Assembly: GCF_017254845.1 (NCBI RefSeq)
Contig: NZ_JAFKCU010000001.1
Location: 455,048-519,047 of the forward strand
Source of the DNA: Algoriphagus pacificus
GTDB lineage: Bacteria; Bacteroidota; Bacteroidia; Cytophagales; Cyclobacteriaceae
DNA length: 64,000 nt
Direction of reading: 5' to 3'
Position numbers and translations under genes: made by a program. The notes beneath the pieces were generated by a model that ran no database searches, was not told the origin of the DNA, and saw nothing but the letters and a program-made list of their open reading frames with translations. Below, one piece after another: positions 33,812 through 43,340 of this stretch (the first letter of the stretch is position 1; the number at the start of each line of letters is the position of its first letter).

Positions 33812-36718
33812 TTAGAATGAGAAAGCTAATCTCATTGTAATTTTTGTTCCTGGAGACAATCTTGTAAAGATCTGATCTTGTGCTTCATACGATCTGAAGA
33901 CCATTTCCTTTTTGTCATTCAACAAGTTTTGGATTCCAAATCCAGCTTGGATACGCTCGTCAGCACCAAATGACTTGTTTACATTCAAATTTAAGCTGTG
34001 GAATGGTACAGAATAAGTATCAGTTCTGTTACCGAAACCTACATAATTCAATGTAGATCCTTGTACGTTGTAGAATACACCTGCCTCAAGTCCATTTACA
34101 AAAGACTGGTAACTCAAACCAGTGTTGATGATGTAAGGAGCCTGACCTGCCATATCTCTGGTGTCTTTGATCTCCTGACCTTCTCTTGCAGTTAATGTTC
34201 TGGATCTGAATTCCGATTCAGACATTTTGATCTGAGATTTAGTCACAGTCACGTTTGTATTCCAGTTGAAGTTTTCAAGCTTAGGAGCGATGAACTTCAA
34301 TGATTTTCTGAATTCAAATTCCAAACCGGCAACTGTTCCATTTCCTACGTTTCTAGGCTGGAAAGCTCCTGGATCAGAAAGGAACTGAACCATTTCAATA
34401 GGCTTCTCAAAAGTTTTGTAGAACGCACTTACAGAGAACATTTGACCTCTATCCTGGAATGCTTCCCATCTTACGTCAAAGTTGTTGATTCTTGTAGAAA
34501 CCAAGTTCCCATCCCAAAGAACCTCAGAACCACCATTTGTAGTTTCTGGGTAAAGGCCACCGATAAATGTTCTACCTGTGATTGGATCCAAGATCTCAGC
34601 ATAAGACAATTCTTTGAAAGAAGGTCTTGCAATAGTTCTTGAAGCAGAGAATCTCAAATTCTGCTTTTCTCTCAAGTTATAAATCAAGTTGACAGTTGGG
34701 AAGAAATCCAAATCGTCCAACATGGTCACTAAATCATAATTGATTGTTCCAGTCTGGTTAGTACCAGTGTAGAATTGGTTGAATTTTTCTACTCTAAGAC
34801 CAACGATCGCTTTCAGGTTAGCAGCTGGATTAGCCTCCACAGATGCATAACCCGCTACATTGGTAGCAATTGATTCGTATTTGTTAGGGTTGATTGGAAT
34901 AAAATCCGCATTGTATCTAACACCGTTTCTGTTATCCGCTGCGAAAAGGTTTTCATCTATCAAGATCTCGTTTGGATTACCAGTGAATTCTGTATTACCG
35001 GTTGCAAACTGGAAGCTTTGAATGTCAAAATCTCTGTATTTGAACACGTAGTTTGTACCGAATTTCACTTTAGCATCTCTTTGGAATAAAGAGATTCCTC
35101 TTGCTACGTCCAATTTACCTACTACACTGTATTCTTCCAGATTTCTCCAGATTCTAGCAGGAAGACCAACTTCAGTAGAAATTGTGTTTTCAGGTACTCT
35201 GAATCTTGTAAATCTGATATCTGGATCCTGGATTGTTGATCTCGTAGGAGCCAATTTCCAGTTAACTTCCCAAGCTTTTCCGCTGAAATAATGCGTACCA
35301 CCTAAAAGCACACTTGTTAGAGCTCTTTGGCTGTATTCTAGGTTGTATTGCTTTGCAGTGAAGTTTGCACCAAGGTTTGTGTTTTCAAAGTCAAATTCAC
35401 CAGCTTTTGACTCACCATTCTGAAGGTGCATCAAGTTCAGTTTGAACTTAGAATTGTCAGTTTTCAAAGCAATTCCTGCCAATCCACCAAGCAATACATT
35501 ATTTACACCGTAATCACCTTTTTGCTTTTCCAAAGCCTCAAGCTCTGTAGCGCTAGCTTCTCTTGGCTTTGCATATAAGTTGAATTCTGCATCTTGGTAG
35601 AATTCAGTCTCATTTTTATAAGTCAAAGCGAAATTATAACCCCAAGTAGCTCTTGATCTAGCGATTTGATTTCCCAAAGAGAAACTCACCCCTGCATCCA
35701 TCAAACTATTTGATCTGTATCCGCCCAATGTTTTATTGAAGTCACCCAAGATTTGCTGGTATTCCATTCCCTTAGGACCATTTGGATTACCTACTGCATC
35801 ACCATATTGAGGAATGTCAGTTCTGCCGTCTGTTGGGATCGCTCTTGTACCATCGTCAAAACCTAACCAATCTGTGCTTCCACCATCATATTTCAGATAG
35901 TTGGAATTAAAGTGCATCGACGGGTTAATTCCACCGCTCAAACTCAACTTCATGGATTTTTCCTCAGGAAAATCCTTTGTCTCAATATCTACAACACCAC
36001 CTGTGAAATCAGCAGGAAGTTCTGCCGTGAATGATTTTGACACGATGATATTGTCAATCACGTTCGTTGGGAAGATGTCCATCTGGATAGAGTTTCTATC
36101 CGGATCAAGTCCTGGGATATCCACACCGTTCAAGACAGTTTTTGTATATCTGTCACCAAGACCACGTACATAAATGTATTTACCTCCTTCGATAGATACA
36201 CCTGTTACTCTTTTTACAGCAGATGCTGCATCGCCATCACCAATCTGACGGAAAGTACTTGCAGAGATTCCATCCAATAGGTTGGCTGCATTTCTTTTCA
36301 CAGACATCAAAGCAGATTCTGTGGTTCTGATAGCAGTAGCTGCGATCGTCACTGTTTCCAGTTCAGATGCTTCTTCAGCCATACTGATATCGTTGATTAC
36401 ATTCACTCCACCAGCTTTTACCTCTACACCAGTCAATTCGATGGTAGCATAAGAGATGTAAGAGATCTGAAGGGAGTAAGTTCCTGGTTCCACTTGAATC
36501 TCGAATTTTCCATCGAAATCAGTTACTGCACCAGTTGAAGTTTCTTTAACAAGAACAGAAACACCGAATAGCGGCTCTCCTGTGCCTTCTTCGAAGATAG
36601 TTCCTCGAATGGTTCCTTTTTGGGCAAAAGCAAATCCTGCAATTACCTGGGATAAGACCAGAATGATCAGGACAACTAGTGTTCTTCTCATGAACGGGTT
36701 TGTAGATTTATTTTTCAT
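33812..36718 (-). CDS. TonB-dependent outer-membrane receptor with carboxypeptidase-regulatory-like domain
   Basis: A 968-residue receptor. After the signal peptide (MRRTLVVLIILVLSQVIAGF core) comes a CarboxypepD_reg-like domain (GTIRGTIFEEGTGEPLFGVS to the ISYISYATIEL strand). The plug holds YIYVRGLGDRYTKTVLNGVD and DIPGLDPDRNS, and the beta-barrel ends LSPGTKITMRLAFSF with a C-terminal Phe. It is not of the SusC/RagA type. Its neighbour, a predicted beta-helix lipoprotein 83 bp upstream, probably forms its surface partner. The transported substrate is unknown. Confidence 0.93.
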   Translation of the reverse strand: MKNKSTNPFMRRTLVVLIILVLSQVIAGFAFAQKGTIRGTIFEEGTGEPLFGVSVLVKETSTGAVTDFDGKFEIQVEPGTYSLQISYISYATIELTGVEVKAGGVNVINDISMAEEASELETVTIAATAIRTTESALMSVKRNAANLLDGISASTFRQIGDGDAASAVKRVTGVSIEGGKYIYVRGLGDRYTKTVLNGVDIPGLDPDRNSIQMDIFPTNVIDNIIVSKSFTAELPADFTGGVVDIETKDFPEEKSMKLSLSGGINPSMHFNSNYLKYDGGSTDWLGFDDGTRAIPTDGRTDIPQYGDAVGNPNGPKGMEYQQILGDFNKTLGGYRSNSLMDAGVSFSLGNQIARSRATWGYNFALTYKNETEFYQDAEFNLYAKPREASATELEALEKQKGDYGVNNVLLGGLAGIALKTDNSKFKLNLMHLQNGESKAGEFDFENTNLGANFTAKQYNLEYSQRALTSVLLGGTHYFSGKAWEVNWKLAPTRSTIQDPDIRFTRFRVPENTISTEVGLPARIWRNLEEYSVVGKLDVARGISLFQRDAKVKFGTNYVFKYRDFDIQSFQFATGNTEFTGNPNEILIDENLFAADNRNGVRYNADFIPINPNKYESIATNVAGYASVEANPAANLKAIVGLRVEKFNQFYTGTNQTGTINYDLVTMLDDLDFFPTVNLIYNLREKQNLRFSASRTIARPSFKELSYAEILDPITGRTFIGGLYPETTNGGSEVLWDGNLVSTRINNFDVRWEAFQDRGQMFSVSAFYKTFEKPIEMVQFLSDPGAFQPRNVGNGTVAGLEFEFRKSLKFIAPKLENFNWNTNVTVTKSQIKMSESEFRSRTLTAREGQEIKDTRDMAGQAPYIINTGLSYQSFVNGLEAGVFYNVQGSTLNYVGFGNRTDTYSVPFHSLNLNVNKSFGADERIQAGFGIQNLLNDKKEMVFRSYEAQDQIFTRLSPGTKITMRLAFSF

Positions 36719-36750
36719 ACAGCAAATTGATATTGACTTGTCATAGAAGT

Positions 36751-36784
36751 GGGAAGAAAGGCACCTTGCAAGGCCGTTCTTCCC
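36751..36784 (-). promoter_or_regulatory. Inter-cistronic hairpin between the beta-helix lipoprotein and receptor genes
   Basis: An 8-bp stem GGGAAGAA/TTCTTCCC encloses a second palindrome CCTTGCAAGG. It lacks a T-run on the minus strand, so it is probably an mRNA-processing or stability element that lets the lipoprotein be expressed above the receptor. Confidence 0.55.
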
Positions 36785-36801
36785 TTTCTATTTTTTGTTT
36801 C

Positions 36802-38037
36802 TTATTTGAAGTCTGCCAATTGACCTGCGGCAGATGCCCAAGTCCAGTTAGCAAATGCAGCTTTATTAGCACCTACCGTGTTTGCACCAGCTGCAACAGT
36901 AGTAGCAAAATCAGCAGTACCAGCTTTGAATACAGTAGTCAAAGACACCCCATCAGCAAGAGTTGCCTGAAGATTCATGAATTTCAACTGGCCACCAGCG
37001 AAAGTCGCCAATGTTTTGTCACCGCTTAGGGAAAGATCACCTCTTCCATCTGTAGTCGCCGGATCAGCAAATCCGAAGAAGTAGATGTTTTCGAAAGTAC
37101 CTCTTGCTCCATCTCTGAAGTCACCTAACTCAGCCACATTATTTCCTTTGATAGAACCGTTTTTCACTGTGTGACCTGCTACTGCAGAACCTTCTGGCCC
37201 ATCGATTTCCAATGTATGGTCTGTTTCGCTACCTGCGATAACGATGAAGTTATCCAATGTTCCAGCCCAAGCTTGATCGGTATCCATACCATCATCACCA
37301 GCATTCCAAACCAAAGCATTCTTTACATTTACAGCACCGCCGAACCATTCGATTCCGTCATCCTGATTTGCGATTACTTCTACGTTTTCGATTACGGTTC
37401 CTGATCCAACTGCACCAAGAGTCAAACCGTTGATTTCGTTTCCTTCACCGATGTTAGCACCACCGTGACGAATTGAAATATATTTTAAAACACCAGAGTT
37501 ATCAGCGTCGTTAGTTCCGCCATAAAGTCCATTTGTATCTGATGGTGGAATACCTTCAATTTGAATTTCTGTTACATCACCTGCAAAAGAACCTTTTGCA
37601 TTTCCAAGGATGATCAATCCACCCCAAAGACCAGAAAGGTTTGGCTCTAGGTTTGGAGAAATAATTTCTCCTGGCTTGATTTCGTCAGCAACAGTTGTAA
37701 AAATGATTGGAGAAGTTGCTGTTCCTTGCGCATCGATTTTAGCACCTCTAGCGATGATCAATGCAGTTGCGTTAGAACCAGATCCTACCTCACCTTTTAC
37801 AACAACACCTGGCTGAATCGTAAGGGTGTTACCAGAAGTAACCGAAATTCTACCACCTAAGACATAGGTCTTTCCAGTTTCCCAAGTAGTGTTAGATGTG
37901 ATATTGGAAGAAACCAAAATACTATTAGAAGTATCTGGGTCCGTACCAGTTGATGGTTTGTCATTACCTTCAATACAGCTTGTAAATCCTATCACAATCG
38001 CTGAGAACATGAAGAATAAAGAGTTTAACTTTTTCAT
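36802..38037 (-). CDS. Predicted right-handed beta-helix lipoprotein paired with the TonB receptor
   Basis: A 411-residue lipoprotein from the ATG at 38037 (signal MKKLNSLFFMFSAIVIGFTS, lipobox FTSC). After a Thr/Ser-rich linker, the body has repeated short strands with Gly/Asn/Asp turns: GGRISVTSGNTLTIQPGVVV, ALIIARGAKIDAQGT, DNSGVLKYISIRHGG and NVEVIANQDDGIEWFGGAV. Such spacing suggests a right-handed parallel beta-helix as in pectate-lyase-like or T9SS-linked proteins, but no catalytic residues are recognised. An upstream ATG (38094) would give no good signal peptide. It is most likely a surface ligand-binding partner. Confidence 0.75.
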   Translation of the reverse strand: MKKLNSLFFMFSAIVIGFTSCIEGNDKPSTGTDPDTSNSILVSSNITSNTTWETGKTYVLGGRISVTSGNTLTIQPGVVVKGEVGSGSNATALIIARGAKIDAQGTATSPIIFTTVADEIKPGEIISPNLEPNLSGLWGGLIILGNAKGSFAGDVTEIQIEGIPPSDTNGLYGGTNDADNSGVLKYISIRHGGANIGEGNEINGLTLGAVGSGTVIENVEVIANQDDGIEWFGGAVNVKNALVWNAGDDGMDTDQAWAGTLDNFIVIAGSETDHTLEIDGPEGSAVAGHTVKNGSIKGNNVAELGDFRDGARGTFENIYFFGFADPATTDGRGDLSLSGDKTLATFAGGQLKFMNLQATLADGVSLTTVFKAGTADFATTVAAGANTVGANKAAFANWTWASAAGQLADFK

Positions 38038-38185
38038 TGAGTTATTAATTGAATTGTGGTTTCGTCGTCTATTGATGATGCAAAACTGCTTCAATTAATC
38101 AGCACAAGAGAATTATTTGAATTATCCTTTTTTTAAAAAATTTGACAGAATTTAATATTGAATTAATAGATCAAACATAAAAAAA

Positions 38186-38205
38186 GGCTTCCCTTGCAGG
38201 AAGCC
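38186..38205 (-). terminator. Intrinsic terminator of the MoxR gene
   Basis: A 7-bp stem GGCTTCC/GGAAGCC with loop CTTGCA; on the minus strand it is followed by TTTTTTT. Confidence 0.85.
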
Positions 38206-38228
38206 GTTTAAATCAGGTTCTAATGTTA

Positions 38229-39197
38229 TTATAATGTTACCGACTTATTAATCGGCACTTTTTCCATCAATATTTTTACCAGATCTCTTGTATTAATTCC
38301 ATCTGCCTCAGCCTCATAATTCAAGATAATCCTGTGATTTAATACATCTTCTGCGATTTCCTTAATATCCTCAGGTAACACGAAATCTCTTCCGTCCATA
38401 AAGGCAACTGCCTTTGCTGCAAGGTTTAGATTGATACTTGCTCTCGGCGAAACCCCAAACATGATATACTTGGCTTCATTTGACAAACCGTATTGTTTTG
38501 GGAATCGAGTAGCAAATACAAGCTCAATTATATAATGCTCTAAAGGCTCAGCAATCTTTACTGCATTGATTTCATTTCTGATGTCAAATACATCCTGCTT
38601 TGAAAGGATAGCATTAACCTCATTGGTAAATGACATATTTGCCATTCGACGCATTACTTCCATTTCATCGGACTTGCTTGGATAATCGATATGCACTTTC
38701 ATCATGAATCTATCGACCTGAGCTTCAGGAAGTGGATAGGTTCCTTCTTGATCAACTGGGTTTTGAGTAGCAAGAACCAAAAATGGTCTATCGAGTTGGA
38801 AAGTTGTTTCTCCAATCGTCACTTGCTTCTCCTGCATAGCTTCCAAAAGTGCAGATTGAACTTTGGCAGGAGAACGGTTTACCTCATCGGCCAAGATCAA
38901 ATTCGAGAAAATCGGACCTTTCTTCACTTCAAAATCACCCGTTTGCTGATTGTAGATCATGGTACCGATCAAATCCGCTGGAAGCAAATCCGGGGTAAAC
39001 TGAATTCTATTGAAATCTAGGTGTAATACTTTGGCAAGTGTATTTACGGTCAAGGTTTTGGCTAGTCCCGGTACACCTTCTAATAATATATGTCCATTTG
39101 TAAATAGGCCGATTAAAAGTCTATTGACCATTCGGTCTTGACCTACTACCACCTTTTTTACTTCCTCTATTACTTGTTGAATTTTTTCCTGATGCAT
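38229..39197 (-). CDS. MoxR-family AAA+ ATPase
   Basis: A 322-residue ATPase starting MHQEKIQQVIEEVKKVVVGQ. The Walker A is LLEGVPGLAKTLTV, Walker B is NLILADEVNRSPAKVQ, and the sensor-like motif is LVLATQNPVDQEGTYPLPEA, which is typical of MoxR. It is likely a chaperone for a VWA-containing partner, as in most MoxR systems. The usual neighbouring DUF58/VWA genes are absent in this window; the upstream gene is an rRNA pseudouridine synthase on the same strand, so it may act with a partner encoded elsewhere. Confidence 0.94.
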   Translation of the reverse strand: MHQEKIQQVIEEVKKVVVGQDRMVNRLLIGLFTNGHILLEGVPGLAKTLTVNTLAKVLHLDFNRIQFTPDLLPADLIGTMIYNQQTGDFEVKKGPIFSNLILADEVNRSPAKVQSALLEAMQEKQVTIGETTFQLDRPFLVLATQNPVDQEGTYPLPEAQVDRFMMKVHIDYPSKSDEMEVMRRMANMSFTNEVNAILSKQDVFDIRNEINAVKIAEPLEHYIIELVFATRFPKQYGLSNEAKYIMFGVSPRASINLNLAAKAVAFMDGRDFVLPEDIKEIAEDVLNHRIILNYEAEADGINTRDLVKILMEKVPINKSVTL

Positions 39198-39311
39198 GGA
39201 TAAGTATTTTAATACTATGCTGAGGGACTAAAATAAGTTAAAAAGTCCCAAAGGACAATCTTAAATCTTAGAAGCGGTAAAGCCTCGTGTGGAAAGGGAA
39301 TTTAGGATTTT

Positions 39312-39974
39312 TTAAGACCTTTTAGGTCTATTTTGCTTCTGTTTCGCAGCATCCTTAAAACCTGTTAGTCCAAGTTTATGGTAAACGCTGTCTTGATCCA
39401 TTTCTTGAACTTCGCCCACAGCAAAGTCCATGATGTTAATTTTCTCCATTGATTTACGTACCAGCCGCAAAGTCGGAAAGCCTACAGCCGCTGTCATTTT
39501 ACGGACCTGTCGGTTTTTTCCTTCGATCAAAGTTAACTCTATCCAGGAATCGGGTACATTTTTTCGATAACGAATAGGAGGATCCCGGTCTGGAAGTTCT
39601 GGGCTTTCTGGAAGGAGTTTGGCAATTGCGTGTTTGGTGAGGTAATCTTTTCCATCCACATTTATCTTTACTCCATTGCTGAGAGTTTTGATGGCTTCCT
39701 CAGTAGGAATTCCCTCCACTTGGGCCAAGTAAGTTCGCTGATGTCCAAATCGAGGGTTAAGCAAGTGATGATTTAGCCATTTATCATCGGTAATCAAAAG
39801 CAAACCTTCGGAGTCCTTATCCAATCTTCCCACAGGATATACCTCCTTTGGAAAATCAAAAAGAGAGGCTAATGTCTGCCCCTCTCCTGAAAATTGGCTT
39901 AAAACCCCAAAGGGTTTGTAAATAATAAAGTATCGTGACAATGTCTTCGGATTTAACTTCCGCAACCGATGCAA
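39312..39974 (-). CDS. RluE-like rRNA pseudouridine synthase
   Basis: A 220-residue enzyme of the RsuA/RluB/E/F family without an N-terminal S4 domain. It opens at YFIIYKPFGVLSQFSG, then has VGRLDKDSEGLLLITDD with the catalytic Asp, and ends IEGKNRQVRKMTAAVGFPTL. Lack of S4 and the overall size fit RluE. It isomerises uridine to pseudouridine in 23S rRNA (inferred position). Its 5' end overlaps the small CxxC protein gene upstream by 22 bases. Confidence 0.9.
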   Translation of the reverse strand: MHRLRKLNPKTLSRYFIIYKPFGVLSQFSGEGQTLASLFDFPKEVYPVGRLDKDSEGLLLITDDKWLNHHLLNPRFGHQRTYLAQVEGIPTEEAIKTLSNGVKINVDGKDYLTKHAIAKLLPESPELPDRDPPIRYRKNVPDSWIELTLIEGKNRQVRKMTAAVGFPTLRLVRKSMEKINIMDFAVGEVQEMDQDSVYHKLGLTGFKDAAKQKQNRPKRS

Positions 39975-40129
39975 TCAATGCTGGAATCCATAGGCTTTAC
40001 ACCTTTCAGCTTCATTTCCAGATTGTGAATTTTGTCTCTTACCTCCATGTCAGCAAACATATCACCAGTCAATTGGCTTTTAAGCGCTGCAATCTGGGCT
40101 TCTAAATCTTGTAGTTGTACTTCGCTCAT
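39953..40129 (-). CDS. Small coiled-coil protein with C-terminal CIGC motif
   Basis: The minus strand from an ATG at 40129 encodes 58 residues: an acidic/helical coiled-coil stretch (MSEVQLQDLEAQIAALKSQL, DKIHNLEMKLKG) and a C-terminal DSSIDCIGCGS with a CxxC pair. It resembles small SlyX-like or metal/redox peptides but is not assigned. It overlaps the RluE-like gene start by 22 bases, so translational coupling is likely, and it is too short for default ORF lists. Confidence 0.65.
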   Translation of the reverse strand: MSEVQLQDLEAQIAALKSQLTGDMFADMEVRDKIHNLEMKLKGVKPMDSSIDCIGCGS

Positions 40130-40272
40130 AAAAATTCTCTTTTAAGGGTTAAAGTGATGTTCTAAAATAGCGAAGGAATAGGTAAAAGTTCCTCGCTTCT
40201 TGGAGAATTTTTTGGCAAAAATGGTTCCAAAAGAAAATCAGGACTTTACCTTGGTGGAAATTTTCAATAAAA

Positions 40273-41397
40273 ATGCATTTAAACCAACTCATACAATTAC
40301 GTCAGGAATTACATCAATCCCCAGAAACAGCAGGAGAAGAAGGAAAAACAGCTTCTAAAATCCTCCAGTTTTTTTCTAAGATTGAACCAGATGAGGTGAT
40401 AGAAAATCTGGGTGGACATGGTCTGGCTTTTATTTTTAAAGGAAAATCTGCTGGCCCCCGCACACTTTTTAGAGCAGAATTAGATGCATTACCTATTCAG
40501 GAAATCGGAAATCCAAGCTATAAGAGCAAAGTAGATGGCAAAGCTCATCTGTGTGGGCACGATGGGCACATGACAATTCTTTGTGGTTTGGGAGAAAAAA
40601 TAGCTGCTCAAAAACCAGAAAAAGGTGAAGTGGTTTTGCTGTTTCAGCCAGCCGAAGAGACAGGTGAGGGTGCCAGAAGGATTTTGGATGATCCAAAATT
40701 TCAAAGAATTAAACCTGATTTTGCTTTTGCTTTACACAATCTCCCAGGATTTCCATTGCATCAGTTGGTGATAAGGAAGGGAACTTTCGCAGCTGGTAGT
40801 ACGGGTTTGACCATTTCGCTGACTGGTAAAACAGCTCATGCGGCTCATCCCGATGCAGGGATAAATCCAGCGAAAGCAATAATGCATTTGATCCAAACTC
40901 TTCCGAATCTTCCTTCCTATTTTAAAAACTTTTCCTTGGTCACAATTATACACGCAGAACTTGGCAGCTTGGCATTTGGAACCAGTGCTGGAAAAGGAAG
41001 CTTGAGTGTGACAATTCGTGCTTTCAACCAACAAGACCTGGATAGTTTAATTGAAAGAGCAATGGCTGAAGCAAAGGGAATAGCGAAAGTGGAAAAGCTT
41101 GGTATAGAATTCAGTTTGGTTGAGTCTTTTGCAGTTTCTAAAAACGATCCAAATGCAGCTGAAATTGCAGAACAAGTGATGCTCGAACTGGGCTTTGATA
41201 TCTATGAAAAACCAGAGCCTTTCCGCTGGTCAGAGGATTTCGGCTTATTTAGTCAGACCTGTCCTTCTTATTTATTTGGATTGGGCTCTGGAGAAAACTG
41301 CCCACAGCTACATGAACCTACCTATGATTTTCCAGATGAGTTGATTGAAACTGGTGTGAAGCTTTTTGAGGGGATTGCAAAGAAATTAAATGGGTAA
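40273..41397 (+). CDS. M20-family amidohydrolase/peptidase
   Basis: A 374-residue metallo-amidohydrolase. Metal-binding signatures are HLCGHDGHMTIL (His and Asp), PAEETGEGA with the catalytic Glu pair, and GKTAHAAHPDAGINP. RAELDALPI, which follows the first strand, is the usual M20D pattern (amino-acid amidohydrolase/hippurase-like). It likely removes an N-acyl group from an amino acid or peptide. No operon partner is visible; the gene is divergent from the CxxC protein. Confidence 0.94.
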   Translation: MHLNQLIQLRQELHQSPETAGEEGKTASKILQFFSKIEPDEVIENLGGHGLAFIFKGKSAGPRTLFRAELDALPIQEIGNPSYKSKVDGKAHLCGHDGHMTILCGLGEKIAAQKPEKGEVVLLFQPAEETGEGARRILDDPKFQRIKPDFAFALHNLPGFPLHQLVIRKGTFAAGSTGLTISLTGKTAHAAHPDAGINPAKAIMHLIQTLPNLPSYFKNFSLVTIIHAELGSLAFGTSAGKGSLSVTIRAFNQQDLDSLIERAMAEAKGIAKVEKLGIEFSLVESFAVSKNDPNAAEIAEQVMLELGFDIYEKPEPFRWSEDFGLFSQTCPSYLFGLGSGENCPQLHEPTYDFPDELIETGVKLFEGIAKKLNG

Positions 41398-41489
41398 CTT
41401 CAGTCCTGCTTCTGGAAAAGCAGGACAAAGCAAACCAAAGAAATATTCTTTGCGTCGTAGCGACTTTGCGTGAGAATATTACGCATAAA

Positions 41490-41513
41490 AAAAGCCGACT
41501 CTCGCCGGCTTTT
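41490..41513 (-). terminator. Terminator hairpin (copy 1) after the NIPSNAP gene
   Basis: An 8-bp stem AAAAGCCG/CGGCTTTT with loop ACTCTCGC is followed on the minus strand by a T-run. It starts just past the stop codon of the NIPSNAP gene. A near-identical hairpin ends the M1 peptidase gene. Confidence 0.85.
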
Positions 41514-41516
41514 CAA

Positions 41517-42296
41517 TTATAAATCTGAATATTCTGTCGGATACAACAATCTGGTATCGTTTCGGGAAACTGTGTTTTTGTATTCATCAATATCCCGCAT
41601 TTCTATCCACTTTGGATCTACACCAAATTGTTTCCAATGCTCATTTCTTACCTCCATGTTTTCATGAGTGGTCATATACATCAAATTCGGCATATTCGCT
41701 CCCGCAATGGTTTCTGCATAGAAAATCGGGCTGCAACCTAATCTGTCAAAAATTTCCATCTCGCCTGAATTGAACATCTTCACTTTTTGACGATATAGTC
41801 TTTCCGTCGGGCCTTCGTAACTTCTCAACTCATAGACCCTATCCTTCTTGTCGTTAGTAAGTTTGGAAGGAGCAAACTTAGGATGTTCAGACATGCCTCG
41901 TAAAATCGCAGTTTCGATTCTTTTGTAAGGAGGCTTGTCAAATGCTGCATTGATATATGCATCTCCGTCTTTTAAAAAAGTCTGATCTTTTAATAGCTTT
42001 CCTTCAAATGCTTCAAACTCATCCAAAGATTTAAACGGAATGAATACATACACTTTCTGACCCGCATCAGGCTGGGAAGCAATTGGTTTAAATACTCCTA
42101 CTTTTGCCACTCCATTACGATGGGCCGCCGGAATAAAAGCTTTCTCCAAGTAGCTATCCAACATTTGCTCCTGCTCAGGACTGGTAATGTGGTAGGTTTT
42201 CAGCTCGTAAATATCTCTTTTTTGCGCCATCAAGTTTGAGCTTAATAGAAGGCACAAAACGAATAGTCCTAAAGACAAAGTTTTTAATTGTTTCAT
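41517..42296 (-). CDS. Secreted NIPSNAP-domain protein
   Basis: A 259-residue exported protein with a signal peptide (MKQLKTLSLGLFVLCLLLSS, cut after AQ). It holds tandem NIPSNAP-like ferredoxin-fold halves: RDIYELKTYHITSPEQEQML and RVYELRSYEGPTERLYRQ, then the second KVKMFNSGEMEIFDRLGCSP. The family in Bacteroidota is secreted, of unknown activity. It ends in a hairpin terminator. Confidence 0.93.
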   Translation of the reverse strand: MKQLKTLSLGLFVLCLLLSSNLMAQKRDIYELKTYHITSPEQEQMLDSYLEKAFIPAAHRNGVAKVGVFKPIASQPDAGQKVYVFIPFKSLDEFEAFEGKLLKDQTFLKDGDAYINAAFDKPPYKRIETAILRGMSEHPKFAPSKLTNDKKDRVYELRSYEGPTERLYRQKVKMFNSGEMEIFDRLGCSPIFYAETIAGANMPNLMYMTTHENMEVRNEHWKQFGVDPKWIEMRDIDEYKNTVSRNDTRLLYPTEYSDL

Positions 42297-42455
42297 TTTC
42301 TAGGTTTTAGGTTATGAATGGGTAATGAATATCCAATCTAAGGTAAACTTCGAAAGGAAGTATCCTGTTTGTAAAAATCTAAGCGAATTTTAAGATTAAA
42401 CTGTTCAGGTTTGATTGCTATCATGGATGCATGCCTAAGCTTAAATCACAGTATC

Positions 42456-43217
42456 CTATTTTAAAGAAAAATCATACACCAATCCTAGACTTGCAAAATG
42501 GATATATGCAAAATTATACACCTGGTCGACATCGGCGCCTCCTTCGATTAGGCGATAGCCAGCTTTGAGTTTCAAGCCTGGCTTCCATATCGGATATTGT
42601 ATTCCTGCAAAAATATCCTCTGCCCTACCTTGAGGGCCTACCAAAGCATCACCTTTTAGAACTAGCGAGAGTTTATCTTTAGGGGTATAATTCAGATTGA
42701 AGCTGAGTAATGGGACAAACCCTAAGTCTGTATCCTCAGCCTGCAACTCACCCTGTGTCAGCGCAATTCGGGCATCTCTCGCCAAAATTGTGGCGCCCAA
42801 ATCAAAGATCCATCGATCATTGTCCAATAAGCGATATCGATAGCTGGCCCGATAGGTATTAAACTTATAAGATCCGTCGATTCCTTCTCCTGAAAATAGC
42901 GTTCCGGCGAAATTTATTTCCTCAAGTTGTGAATCCCGATACCCAATCTGCAAAGGGGCAGCCGTCAATTCCACTGTATGTTTCCCATTGATCAGGTAGC
43001 TCATTTCCAACCTGAAAAAGGCAGTAGTCTGAGGGTTGAAATCATCCTGAAGTGAAAAAAGCGTCCCCGAATTTGAATCTCCATTTGGAACCCGGACGTC
43101 ATTATATTGCGAAAAAGCAGCTCCAGACTCCAAACTGAGCCTAAATTGGGATTTTACCAAATGTGGTAATGTGAGAAAAAAGAGCAAAAACAAAAGTCTA
43201 AGTTGAGGCTTATCCAT
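42456..43217 (-). CDS. Outer-membrane beta-barrel protein
   Basis: A 253-residue protein with a signal peptide (MDKPQLRLLFLLFFLTLPHL) and alternating aromatic, amphipathic strands (RLEMSYLINGKHTVELTAAP, RASYRYRLLDNDRWIFDLGA, LSLVLKGDALVGPQGRAED), closing with a hydrophobic strand ending YDFSLK. It looks like a small porin-like or OMP beta-barrel, no named family. It is encoded alone, downstream of a promoter at about 43.2 kb. Confidence 0.75.
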   Translation of the reverse strand: MDKPQLRLLFLLFFLTLPHLVKSQFRLSLESGAAFSQYNDVRVPNGDSNSGTLFSLQDDFNPQTTAFFRLEMSYLINGKHTVELTAAPLQIGYRDSQLEEINFAGTLFSGEGIDGSYKFNTYRASYRYRLLDNDRWIFDLGATILARDARIALTQGELQAEDTDLGFVPLLSFNLNYTPKDKLSLVLKGDALVGPQGRAEDIFAGIQYPIWKPGLKLKAGYRLIEGGADVDQVYNFAYIHFASLGLVYDFSLK

Positions 43218-43340
43218 TTCCTTTTTTTAATGGTTTTAAAATTTGGGAATCAAATAGTCTTACTTATAAATGCAAAGTGCTCTCCAAAAACCTAGGGCTT
43301 CAAGAAGTTCAGCTGTTCAGGTTCCAATGATTACCCAGCT

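Noticed and set aside
42297-42455. Further small gene upstream of the NIPSNAP gene
   Set aside because: Only short open stretches are present, without a start, signal or coding bias.
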